Source of the DNA: Siphonodentalium dalli | Lineage: Eukaryota > Mollusca > Scaphopoda > Gadilida > Siphonodentaliidae | Length of the DNA: 64,000 nucleotides | NCBI GenBank assembly: GCA_032622095.1 | Contig: CP136063.1 | Span: forward strand, 38,912,106-38,976,105 | Direction: 5' to 3' | In this document: positions 36,296-47,900 of the stretch, piece after piece | Numbering within the stretch: position 1 is the first letter of the stretch | Layout of the letters: each line of letters begins with the position of its first letter | Notes under the pieces: model-generated | Told to the model about the DNA's origin: nothing | Database searches by the model: none | The model's input: only the letters and a program-made list of their open reading frames with translations | Program-made: the position numbers and the translations under genes

Positions 36296-36459
36296 GTATT
36301 TGCAGCAGTCCCCCGGTTAATGCAGCAAGTCTCCGGTAAATGCAGCAAGTCCCTCTCACCGAGGGTGGGTACGGCAGATTAGTCATGCGTGTTAATTTAC
36401 TCAATTATATGTTTAACTTTAATCAGCTAGTGGATGTGCTGATTACAAAGGGCTTTAAT
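36296..36459 (-). repeat. 165-bp repeat with GGGACTTGCTGC boxes, copy 2, inverted
   Basis: Complement of 35,131-35,297, ending TGATTACAAAGGGCTTTAAT. The sequence between the copies (35,730-36,290) has no recognisable gene. Confidence 0.6.
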
Positions 36460-37064
36460 TTGATCGTTATTCTGATAGATTGGAATGAATTGTGGACTGA
36501 ATGATAAAATTAAGAGTTGGATTTTTTGTTTCGATTTTTTTATTGGTAAATTCTAGATCAAGCCATGAATTTCTACTCTGTCTGACAGAGTAGAGATTCA
36601 TGTCATGATCTAGGTAAATGCAAACAAGTATCATGAGAATAGTAGAACAGCAACAAAAGAAAAATAGAGCACAGTTTTATACATATATATATATAGCAGT
36701 GGGCTGAAAAGAAAAGTTTATTAGAATAAATTATATAATATGGCCAGGTAAGGAAGGGGAAAAACCAAGATATTTCATTAGTACAAAACCTGGGAACTTT
36801 TTGAAGTTTTGACAGGGAATCTTATAAAGTCGAAAACTTGACACAGGGAATATATTTCTAAGTTACTATCTTTTCCTTAATAATGCACCTCATGCACTGT
36901 AGGTGAATGTCCCAATTCAAAAATGCATATACTTTTGTGAGCCGATATCACAATAAACGTCAAATTAATTACCCTGGAAAAGTAATGCAAAGCAAAATCG
37001 CTCACAAATTCACTTCAATCGTGAAATTTTGATTTGGGCCCTTCACCTTAGTATTAACAGTGAA

Positions 37065-38320
37065 GTATGGGAGGCCAAATTCACATTTAATAATTAATTG
37101 TTCTTAAGCGCAATCAATTGCGCGCTTAAGCGCAAATAATTATGCTTAAGCGCAATTCATGGTTATATGTAACAAAACACCCCCAGTGGTGAATAAATAG
37201 GTTTCTCCATAACTTAGCATTATCTCCTATTGACATGTCACCGCTTGGTTTCATTGGTTTGGATGGGTAGGGAGCTAGCCCAACTTCTTTATCAAAATGG
37301 CTGCCTCACAATAGTATCGTCTTCTGTTTTAGTTGGAGCGACTCATGATAGCATTATATTATCTTCGGTATATATTAGTTGGGGCTACTTGCAATTGCAT
37401 TACTTTCTATATTAGTCGGGGCGACATTGATTTTCTTCAATTTTCGAGTATACAGGCACACCATATGAGGGAAGCAAGCCCTCGGTGACACCACATTCAC
37501 ACTATATGATCATGGAAATACTATAGATTTGTGCAAGAGATGCTGATTTAATAAGAAAAACTAGAGCTCCAGGACTGAGACACCAAAGCTCCAGTAATTA
37601 CACACCATTTTTTTGGACAGGGATGCTGATAATATGTAAATAGGGTTTTTCCCCCCTGATTTAAGTCAATAAGTAAACTATACAGTAATGCTCTAATTAA
37701 TCGACTCCTTAACCACAGCAGAATTATGGATAACTTTTCAGGATTTAGTCGGAAATCTCGATAGCTTTCCGATTTATGGCAACAAGCCATATTTCCGACT
37801 AAATCCTGAAAAAGTTACCCATAATTCTGCTGTGGTTAAGAAGTCGATTAATTAGAGCATTACTGTATGAGGTAAGAAGGCCCTCATGCAGTGACACCGC
37901 ATGCATGTATAGGATATTACCATAGTAAAGGCTAAAATCTGTGCAAAAATACATTAAAAACATCATACAAAAAATTACTAGAGTTCCGGGAAGACGACAT
38001 CAATTCTTTGGATAGAGGGATGCTGATAATATGTAATTAGGGATTCTCCTTGTTGAACACATACTCACAGTTGACTGTTGAGTACAGGTCAAAATTAGCC
38101 CAATGCTCATCTTGTGTTGCTAGGTGATACACCAAGTCATGCTAATAGTTTATGGGTAGGTTAGATAGTAGTCACAATTGATTGCGCTTAAGTACAATTG
38201 ATTGTGCTTAAGTACAATTAATTGCGCTTAAGCGTAATTAATTACACTTAAGCGTAAATGCCCTATTTGCGCTTAAGCGCAATTGATTATTAAATGTGAA
38301 TTTGGCCTCCCATAGTGAAG
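37065..38320. mobile_element. GGGAGGCC / GCTTAAGCGC element nested in the MITE
   Basis: Inverted ends GGGAGGCCAAATTCACATTT, each followed by an array of palindromic GCTTAAGC boxes spaced by CAATTGATT/CAATTAATT. It carries its own hairpin MITE at 37,681. Related ends are at 31,559/34,985, 34,330, 50,985 and 52,203. Confidence 0.7.
37681..37867. mobile_element. Mariner-like hairpin MITE, copy 4
   Basis: TA-bordered, CAGTAATGCTCTAATTAATC end and complement. The central turn is shortened compared with copies 2 and 3. Confidence 0.85.
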
Positions 38321-38839
38321 TACATTATTATGAAACAGATAATAACTAAGAAATATATTCTCTGTTATTTTTTCGACTTTATAAGGTTCCCTGTCAAAAC
38401 TTCCAAAAAGTTCCAATTAAGGTTTTGTACTGGTGGAATATAATCTCTACGGGCCTTAGCGAAAGTAGAGATTCATGGCATGATCTAAATACATATATGA
38501 TGTATTGTAGATTCAGATTGTCTGACTTATTTCCCTTAAACTAAGTTAAACTTAAAGGGCTCATCAAACCTCATTTATCGACAATTACCAAAATATTATT
38601 CAATACCATTAGACATTGGACTTGAGTCATTTAAATGGAATTATGTCAATTTATGAGCAGAGTCTGGTTGAAATGCTACTGTGTGGCGAGTCATACTCGT
38701 CTACGAGCTATGATGGCACAAATGCATCTTGTTAATACTGTTATTATTATTATTATAAATGGTCTGTATAGTGAAGAGGTGAAAGTTGCTCGTAACCTCC
38801 ATGGAGATATTTCACACCAGATTCTACTCATAATTTTTT

Positions 38840-39358
38840 TTAGATCATGCCATGAATCTCTACTATGGCTAATGCCCGTTGCTCATATGCCACTAATACC
38901 TAACATTGCCCGGGAACTTTTTGAAGTTTTGACAGGGATCCTTATAAAGTCGAAAAATAACATGGGGAATATATTTCTCAGTTATTATGTGTTCCTCAAT
39001 AATGTACTTCACTGTCAGTGAATGTTCGAATTCAAAATTACATGCCTTCCCATGATATTTGTGAGCCTATATCGCAATAAACAATGAATTAATTAGCCAG
39101 CAGAAATTCAATAATTGTAAGCGACGCAAAGCAAAATTCATCACAAATTTATTTAAATCGAAAAATTTCGAGTTGGGAACTTCACCAACAGTGAGGTACA
39201 TTATTACGGAAGACATAATAACTAAGAAATATATTCCCCGCATTATTTTATCGATTTTATAATGTTCCCTGTTAAAACTTCAAAAAGTTCCAAGGTTTTG
39301 TTCTGGTGGAATATGATCTCTACGGGCATTAACATATTAAGATTCATGGCATGATCTA
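38840..39358. mobile_element. MITE TAGATCATGCCATGAATCTC, copy 2, intact
   Basis: Ends TAGATCATGCCATGAATCTC and complement. Inverted arms share GAACTTTTTGAAGTTTTGAC and a TTATAAAGTCGAAAA-type stretch. It lies just upstream of the helicase exon. Confidence 0.75.
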
Positions 39359-39517
39359 AAACAAATTGCAATGACTCAATACTGATACCCCAAAATTTTG
39401 CTTCAAGAACTACCGGTATAGCAAATAATCCTTCGGCAGTTTCATTTGGTCATTCCAGTGGAATATGATTGTGGCGATGGTGGGAAGAAGTGTTCATATT
39501 GTTGAATTTCTTTCCAG

Positions 39518-40412
39518 GGCATGGATTTGCAGGAAAGTTTAAAAACAAAGATCGCCCTAGCCAGGTTTAATAAGACGTACAACACAAATTTCAACTGTCT
39601 CAAGCCAAAACAAATTCAGTGTTTACGGGCAATTTCATCAAATGATGTAATAGCTGTTCTTCCAACGGGATATGGAATATCTCTGATTTTTGAAATTTTG
39701 CCATCCTATATGAAGAGCGTTGAAAATTTGACAACATGTGTTATCATTATTGTGCCTCTAAACACACTCATCAAGCAAGAGTGCGCAAAGTTGAAAGGGG
39801 ATATTGTGTACCTTTCTAGGTGGGAAGTTTCATCAATTTCTGAGAAAAACAAATTCTTCATTGGCCACCCCGAAGACATTCTCTCTTATGCAGATCATCT
39901 TGGAGCTTTGTCTAAGAAGTTTGAGAGGTGTTTCGTAATTGTTGATGAGGCACACTGTATTGTTGAATGGGGACATGATTTTCGACCTGAATACAAGGAT
40001 ATATCACATCTTCGACCTCATCTCCACAACCCAAGATTTTTTGCTATAACTGCTACAGCTAGTAAGAAGACACAAGAGGCAATTAAAATGTCACTTGGGA
40101 TGAACAAGTGTGTACATATATCATCAACATTCGTTATTAATAGCAATGTGACACTTCATGTGTTACCAAGATGCCCATCCACTGGTGGAACATACACAGC
40201 AGAAGAAGCCTTTGATTATGTGTTCAAACCTGTTTTACTGGAACTGTACTCTGGCAAGGCATTTGATTTGACAATAATCTATTGTAAACTTAAGTGGTGT
40301 GGATATGGAGTGAATTTGGCTAAAAGATTGTTAGGGGATAAGTTCTGGCGAGACCCATTAAACAGGAGATTTACCAGAGTTGCCCAGTTTCATGCTCAGC
40401 AACCAAGAGAGG
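39518..40412 (+). pseudogene. RecQ-like superfamily 2 helicase exon, Walker A lysine lost
   Basis: The frame (Met at 39,521; stop at 40,420) carries helicase lobe 1: LKPKQIQCL, motif I LPTGYGISLI, motif II VIVDEAHCIVEWGHDFRPEY (the RecQ-type DEAH box and its loop) and motif III FAITATA. It then has the start of lobe 2 (DLTIIYCKLKWCGYG, RVAQFHAQQPRE). The invariant motif I lysine is Ile53 (ATA at 39,677-39,679), so ATPase activity is unlikely. An acceptor-like TTTCTTTCCAG precedes the frame and a donor-like AGAG/GTAAAG ends it at 40,412, so this looks like one exon. I find no downstream exon with motifs V and VI. RecQ-type helicases are 3'-5' DNA helicases; some DNA transposons carry them. Confidence 0.75.
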
Positions 40413-40660
40413 TAAAGTAAAATTTATAAAAATACCAAAAATTATTTTCTAATGAGAGAGGGGCTTCTGTTGACTTGTATCGTCGTAACGCTGATTTTGA
40501 TTGATTATAGTATAACTTGCAACTAGCATGTCCCATTAGGCTTTCTATTCATCCCAGATCAAAACATGGACCCAACATCTGCAACACATGGCAAAGTGTG
40601 TTCTCAGGGACCTTATTTCTCCCACAGCAGCCAAACAGGGGCTAATAAAAATGTTTGTAT
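40413..40660. other. Sequence after the helicase exon, no further helicase motifs
   Basis: If an intron starts at 40,413, its acceptor and the missing C-terminal lobe are not recognisable here or up to 44 kb. Confidence 0.4.
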
Positions 40661-40922
40661 GTAACCCCTCCATGACTAGAGCTTCCTTTAATTTTTCCAA
40701 AACTGTGCCAATGCATTCTCTTAAATATACCAGTCTCACACAGGGAGCCTCGCATATATAAGAGAATACTTTGGCCTAATATATATACATTGACCTTGTA
40801 AACCAGTGCATTCTCTTATATATATGCAAGGCTCCTAATAGGAGACTCACATATATAAGAGAAAGAACTGGCACAGGATATTTAATGCTGCACCAGCACA
40901 GCTCCCACCATGAAAGAGTTAA
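40661..40922. mobile_element. TTAA-type MITE family B relative
   Basis: Ends GTAACCCCTCCATGAC and CATGAAAGAGTTAA are degenerate inverted copies. It contains the family B hairpin (CCAATGCATTCTCTTAAATA and complement, 40,708-40,774) and a second at about 40,805-40,875. Confidence 0.6.
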
Positions 40923-41740
40923 AGATGTATTAAAGGTTCCAGATCACCAGTTACAAAATATAAATTATAATTTAACTGATTGATTTTTACTTTGAGTGAA
41001 AATAAAAAGTTTGAAACCAAGTACTGTTTGACATACCTGTATATTAAAACCAAAGAATGTCATTGTCTTCATGGAACAAAAATTACTGTTGTCTCTTTGA
41101 AACATCAGAATGAAATTAATGGAGGGAGATATGCAATATATAAAAAAAGGGCATCTTTCGTGTGGCACTTATTCTTCGAAACATGTTATTTTACATTATT
41201 CACTCCAAACAAAAAGTAAAATAGATTTCATAAAAATGGCCTGGAACCCTGAAGATCTTTAACTTGCAAGATGATTCAGAATTTTGCAAGAGTTGCAATC
41301 TACACAATTAGAAATTTATATATGTTTCTTTTGAAGATGTCATTACTAACTGCTTTTGATTGTAGAATGTATATACCAGTACTACTTGGAAAATTAAATT
41401 TCTAGGACTTTATTCCTAAAAATTATCCCTACACCGTAACACCCAGAGTCCCAGGCTCCTTGGAAAGAAATAAGAATGACAAACTGGATAGCGGAAGGTG
41501 GTAACTGGTGATCATTTCCAAATCATGAATTTGGATTTTGATATATTCAAATATATTAACAAATATCTTAATGAAAACTTTGAATAGAATCAAACAAGAA
41601 GAAAACAGTAAGTCTATGAAACATAAACATGAATAATATCATACAAAGTAAACAACACTTAACAGAAAGAAAACAATGCATATAATTAAACAAAAAAAAT
41701 AAACCTTCATCATATGACAACAGCAGATTTTACTACAAAA
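40923..41740. other. No gene seen
   Basis: AT-rich; short ORFs without recognisable motifs. Confidence 0.5.
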
Positions 41741-41940
41741 CAGTAATGCCCTAAACAATCGACTCCTTAACCACAGCAAAATTATGGTTAAATTTTCAGG
41801 ATTTAGTCGGAAATATTGCTTAAAAGCTCTCACTGAGGGCTTTCCGATGAATGGCAACAAGCCAAATTTACGACTAAAGCCTGAAAAGGTACCCATAAAT
41901 CTGCTGTGGTTAAGAAGTCCATTATTTAGGGCATTACTGT
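41741..41940. mobile_element. Mariner-like hairpin MITE, copy 5
   Basis: Ends CAGTAATGCCCTAAACAATC and complement. Flanks are AA rather than TA and the arms are more diverged, suggesting an older copy. Confidence 0.8.
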
Positions 41941-43567
41941 AAAGCTGAATCTAAATATAAATATGCAGCTATAAAGGGAGACTGTATGCCAATTTGAATA
42001 CATTCCATGCAGTAACAATGATCTAGTATCAATAATATATTAAAAAATAATTAATTTGAGCCGAACATGTTCTATTACAGAGCGACGTCTATCTCCATTA
42101 GTACTCACACTTAGCATATTAGTAAAGTTATTGTTAATACTTCAGGCTAAACAATGCCCCAAATACTGACAATTTAGTCTACCCCCTCCCCCCTTAATGC
42201 AGATTAGAGATTCTGCAATTGTATCAAGATTAATAGTTTTGCACTATAAAATTAATTTTAGTGCTAACTGGTGTATAACAAATTTATATAAAAACTGAAC
42301 ATTCCAATAATGCATGAGGTAGGCATGGCAGCACCAAGAGAATAAACAGAAACATTGGCAGTTTAAAAACGATAAATGCTTAAATAATAAACATTAAAAT
42401 GCATCATACAATACTATGAGTCGAAAACACTTGTCCAGAAACGCTTTTATCAATTAATATTGATCATATATCGATATTATATGTTATTAATTGGTTGTTT
42501 CCAATTTGGCCGAGTTATGAGGCCGAGGATTGTGGTATTGGCCTGAGGCCACAGGCCGAAGGCTAATATGACAGACCAAGGCCCCATAACTCGGTCAATG
42601 TGGAAACAACCATTTAATAAGTATTTTATTAATTAGCAACATTGGCAATAATCGTTTCACAGGATGAATATATTAACATAGATATACCATTGTGTGCTTT
42701 ATTAAATTAACAATTATTCCAGCAATTTTTATTCTTATGAACTCTATACAGAACTTGCAGTGATTTCACAGTACTGTATACACCAGTCAGTAAGCCCGGG
42801 GGCCTCGTGCACATGTTTGTTCACAAAGTGGGTACTGGGCTTACTCATGAGGACCTCCCCGTGCAAAAATTCAGTTAGCCTTCATGTGCCAACCTACCAT
42901 CATATTTAATACCAATACCATACTAAACACAATAGGGTTGTATGATGAGTTCACAAATTAACTTAGTTCCACTAATGCTTATTAAATCAAGCTAATTCTT
43001 ATAAAAACACAATAGTGATATGCAGTGAACATACATCACACTTCTGCATTATCAAAGGATCCTACAAAAACACCAAGTCATTACTCCATATCCTATTGGA
43101 TTTAATCTGATAGGTGTGAAAAATAAGTGAGACATCCTTTGATTTTATTGATTTCATACCACTTTGACTGACCCAACAACTAAGAATAGAATAGAATAAG
43201 ATTTGTATAATTCACAACAATATTAACACAAGTGTATACTATTATACATCTATTATTTAAGAAACAACTGGACAAAATAATAAAAGCACAGATATTCTTG
43301 ATTATCTTCTCCCATTATACAGGATAGAAAGACATTGTATTCCCCTTCCAAATGCTGAAAAATGGGGGTGGGCTTATCTACGAGGACCACCCCATGTTTT
43401 GTTAACGGTAAAAAACCCAGACTAGGCTTATCTTCGAGGATGGGTTTACTGACGGGTGTATGCATGCAGTACTGTAAGTTTCCACTGGGAATAATATTGA
43501 TATGGATACATGTAGTTCATCCATGTAGGCCTACATGTATATTTACTCCCAAAACAGTGACTCTCCA
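41941..43567. other. No gene; one small MITE at 42,484-42,620
   Basis: Non-coding apart from the short palindromic element listed separately. Palindromic strings near 42,780-42,870 are too short to call. Confidence 0.5.
42484..42620. mobile_element. Small MITE with TTATTAATTGGTTGTTTCCA ends
   Basis: The end at 42,484 is repeated as its complement TGGAAACAACCATTTAATAA at 42,601. The arms also share GGCCGAGTTATG. Total 137 bp. Confidence 0.75.
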
Positions 43568-44213
43568 TACTTGTATTTAAATTTGTGACACACTATTTTG
43601 TGTGCACCCATCAGTGAGCGAATTTAAAACTGAGCCAAAAAATTTAACAACTCATGAACTTATACCAAACAACAGGAAAAATAGAGGGCTATTTAAATGA
43701 TAACATATGGATAGATAACAGGCAATCATTCCAGGCTGATAATTCATGAATGAATATATCCATATTCACAACCATCAGGTGACACAGTGGTCAAACATTC
43801 TAAGTTAGTCTTTGGCATACACACGTATCTCATGGACGATTAAGAACTGAAACTGTTATCAGATGCAATGTGTATTTCTCACAAGCATTTGAACATCATC
43901 AAAGTTATCATGACATTACCATGATTTCTACCTCACTTGGCAATGAGTATTGGTTTTGAATTTTTTATATTGATTGACTGAATGCAAATATATAGGCCTA
44001 TGTATACACATATATGCGTAATTGTCTGCTCAGTGTCAAACCTTTCGTAAAGTGCATGTGTATTAAACTCATGAACATAACCTTTATCTAGTTTTCACTG
44101 TGGTCAATTAATTTAAACTGAGGACTCTTACTAATTTTTGCTCAGTTTTAAATTCGCGCACTGACAGGTGCACAAAAAATAGTACTGCACTGTACTGAAT
44201 TTAAATACAAGTA
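43568..44213. mobile_element. TIR element, TACTTGTATTTAAATT ends
   Basis: About 70 bp at each end are inverted copies (GCGAATTTAAAACTGAGC at the inner border of the left arm). The 500-bp interior has no ORF of note. It lies 200 bp beyond the last exon found for the minus-strand gene. Confidence 0.75.
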
Positions 44214-44408
44214 AGGTACGCATCTTTCATCTTAAAGATTATGAGTGACAACCACTGGATAAAAATGTTGTATGCTGATTGACTTGCATGCCCTGAAAAC
44301 AAAACACTGAAAACAAAACACATGCAATAATTCCAAGTAGAACTCAAAACTCAAAGATAACATGAAACAAAATTCAAACTTGTGAACAACTTGCATATTG
44401 TTGTATAC

Positions 44409-44964
44409 CTTCTGATGAACATGTTCATCTGCAAGAACTGCTGACAATACTCGTTGTAATCTTGACAACTCGTGGAATCTTGTGAACATCAGAATGCTAT
44501 ATATTAACCCGATTCGTGGGACCAAATCTTCCAGAAATTTTATTTTTCCAAATCTGTTAACCGGCAATGCAACGGAAAGCAAGATTTGAAGCACCAGTGG
44601 CTGTTCTGTACTGAACTCATTTAATAAATCTTCAAACTTAAAAGTTTTTAAAGAATCGAAATCCTTGCAGTATAGATAGCTGTCGCGAGAACGAGTACAT
44701 TTTCTTGTTGCTTTCTTGTCCACCTCATACATTATTTCATTCAAAACTGCTTGCCGTAGCGATGTGCTCTGCATTATAGTCCGTGCAATAGTTGCGGCAT
44801 CTCTGTTATTGACAACACCGACCATTCGCCCTCTGTCAGCATCGGACACCTCAAGATTACTATACTTCATTTTGGCCATATTCTGAATGATGATCGCTGC
44901 ATTAGATTTGAAATAAGCTTCATCTTCCTTTGGAAGTTCAATAGGAAACCAGTATGCTTCATTC
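44409..44964 (-). CDS. Exon 4 of the minus-strand gene
   Basis: Acceptor ATTCCTGC-complement (TGCAG/GAATGAAG); 185 codons. A donor-like AAG/GTATAC lies at 44,409, although the frame stays open to 44,232. The sequence is helical, with a Cys-Arg-rich patch (KKATRKCTRSRDSYLYCKDF) and a conserved-looking hydrophobic end (PRIGLIYSILMFTRF). Confidence 0.65.
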
Positions 44965-47900
44965 CTGCAATAAAGAGTTGAGAAACTTTGTCATTTAGAC
45001 ATGTTACAAGTAAATTATGGGAATCTGGAAATTTTCAAAAGATTGTTAAAAACACATCTCTTCACAAAGGCATATATATCTGTTTTACGTTTTTCCCTTT
45101 GCAAAATGCAATTTTTGTATTTTTATATTATCTGAGCAACATTAGGCCATACTAAAAAAATTGCTAATTCATCCCCGCCCAATAAATATTTTATTTATAC
45201 TAAATATTGCCGTTGAGTATTCGACCAACGTGTATATAGACTAGATTGAATCACGTTGTGCATCAAAATATCAGACATGAAACTGATATCCCAAATGTTC
45301 ACTCATGCTATTGATCCACTTGAGTCAATGTCCAGTCGAAGGGAGGGGTTAATCTGTTGGAAACAAACATCCATGGTCATGATAAAAAAAATCCACACAG
45401 TAACAACAGATCTCATGTATTTTATCGTCCTAAAAATGTAATTGGCTGAAAAAAGATTGGTATGGGCGCAGTGTCTTTGATACTAACAGTATCACTGATA
45501 AATACGTGTAGCATCGATTTGTAGGAGGTGAATGCTGATCCGTTTGCAGATATGCCACACCAATTTCGAGCTAGTGCTGGTTTCCCACATATTAAAATCA
45601 GAAGTTTTGATTGACACTATTATATGACACCAATCACATATACGTGTAACAGATGTATAAATAATTGCCCTTTCGTAATGTTGCCATTGGTGACATAATA
45701 TATATGCTTAAAGTGCCATTGAACACTAACTGACCAATATATCTGCCATTAAATTGCCTTGAATGTTCATACTGTTAAAAATAAAATAAAATCCCCCCCC
45801 CCCCAACCCAACTTTTGAGAAAAAAATGGACGAAAATGTAGCAATACATTTATTGTGGCCTATTTTATTATTAATTATTATTTAAAGATGAACAGACCTA
45901 TTTGATACAAAATAGTTTTATGGTGTCACATCAGACAGAGCATCTTTAATTAAAATTATATATTTCATAGTCCACATTGGTATGATAGACACAAAACATG
46001 CAGTCACCCGCTTTGATGTTTCCCCCATCATATTATACACTGGGCGACACAAATACTGTACATGAACAAGAAGAGAGGAACATATTCCCCACACTGGTAT
46101 TTATAGATACCAATTTTACCTTGATTGAAAACTGACATACATCAGATCAAAAGTTTGGACAGAGACATATAACAACTTACATATCTTCAATGATCGGAAT
46201 AGCAGGCTCAGTTTGCGTTTGCCTCTCTTGCTTAACTGTTGGCTCAGTAGCCAGGATAACAACTGATTCAGTCTGCGTTTGTTTAGTCTGAAATTCCACA
46301 ACCTTCTTTGGAGAATCCACGGGACTGGCTTTTATCTTTTGAAAACGTTGCTTGCACATATTACCTGGAAACATTTTAGAAAATTCATATAGTAAAGAGA
46401 TAATCATAAATTTGTCACAGGCGCATACAAATGGTGTGGTTAAACATATAAATACAATTTGAGTGAACCCAGACCATTCAACAGCTACATGTTTGACAGT
46501 CTAGAAAGGAGATAAGATTGTATGCCAATTTCAATAAACTCCTGATAATAACAACGAACTAATGTCGATAATATGTAAAAAAAGTAATTAATTTGAGTCA
46601 AATTTGTCTTCAATAAAATGAAATATCTCAACAACAAGTGTTCCATTTTTGCGTTCTGTGTTATCTTCCATCTGAAACATTACTTTGTACTATTAAAACA
46701 GACTGTCAAATAAAGGAAATCTGATTACATTATTCAATTTATTCTATGAAGCAGAGAATATAGAAAGCAGCAACATTTGAAACTCCTTTAAGTTTTAACC
46801 CTTTCTTTACTAAATACTCATTGGTGGCTAGTTCCTATAGGAAATATTCAGATAATAAGTACAACAAACGACAATAGGTCTTTTGTTGAACTTATCATCA
46901 TAAGAAATATGTAATGTATTTGAGAGGGTGTCACCCCCCTCTTTTAGTTTGCGGGATTCATGCAGGGCTGGCGATCTAGAAAATCCAGGAGGGCTATTAA
47001 TAGCCCTCCTAGATATGCCTAGGAGGGCTATAGCCCTCCTCAACTTTTAAAGTTATGATTTATTTTATCTGAGTTACTAATGCCGTTAGTTTGTCTATTT
47101 TTGATGTTGTATAACTCCATCTAAATTAATTTTTTTTATGTGGAAACAAAGTGTCCACAGAGTTGTGAATGTCAAAATCCCCCACAGTAATTATGGTATG
47201 GTGAATATTTAACTATGTTTTATATGTTATGATAATTTATATGAACAAGAAACAAAATGTAAGAGTGTTTGTACTCAACAATTTGTCAGTCGGTGTCCAA
47301 CCCATGCAACGGAATTGGGTGAGTTTGTCCACGTTAAAAGCATTCTCCATGAAAGTGTAATTTTACATTAAATACACAATCAAGAACAATATTAAATCCA
47401 GTATATTTGCACTTGAATATTGACTGCTTTTTCTCTCAATGTAATCCATATTCCATTGCCGATCGCTATCTATAGATTTACTGGGTGTTTGCAATTGGGG
47501 ACATAGAAAATAGTTTCTGAACTTTAATAATTGAATAACAGTGTAAACTAGAATACGTGGATATATTTAGCTAATTATATTAAAATATTGTCAATCGAAG
47601 CGATAAAAGACGGCTGCAAGCTAAATACAATTTTCACTGATAGGAACCGGAAACGGAACGAAAGGTTGAACTTAATTGGGACAGTGACATTTGGTTCTCA
47701 CTATCCACAAACATGTGTTCATTTTATCCAGTGAAATATATTGTAAGCTCAATCTTATGAAGAGAAATAATTTATTTTGGTCATAAAATGTGTGAGAATC
47801 GATCAGTTCGTTCCGGAATTTACTGATTCCGCTATAATTCCCATTTGACATTACCGTCAGGTCACGCATGCGCACAGTCCCCACACTGTACAATATAATT

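Larger units (their letters stand above)
36554..38487. mobile_element. MITE TAGATCATGCCATGAATCTC, copy 1, split by a nested element
   Basis: Ends TAGATCAAGCCATGAATTTC and its complement near 38,487. Internal matches to the intact copy at 38,840-39,358 (AACTTTTTGAAGTTTTGACA, AAGAAATATATTC) lie on both sides of 37,065-38,320. A small hairpin of the terminal sequence sits at 36,554-36,610. Confidence 0.65.

Noticed and set aside
38635-39021. 128-residue plus-strand ORF upstream of the helicase
   Set aside because: Mostly lies in a MITE (38,840-39,358) and has no coding pattern.
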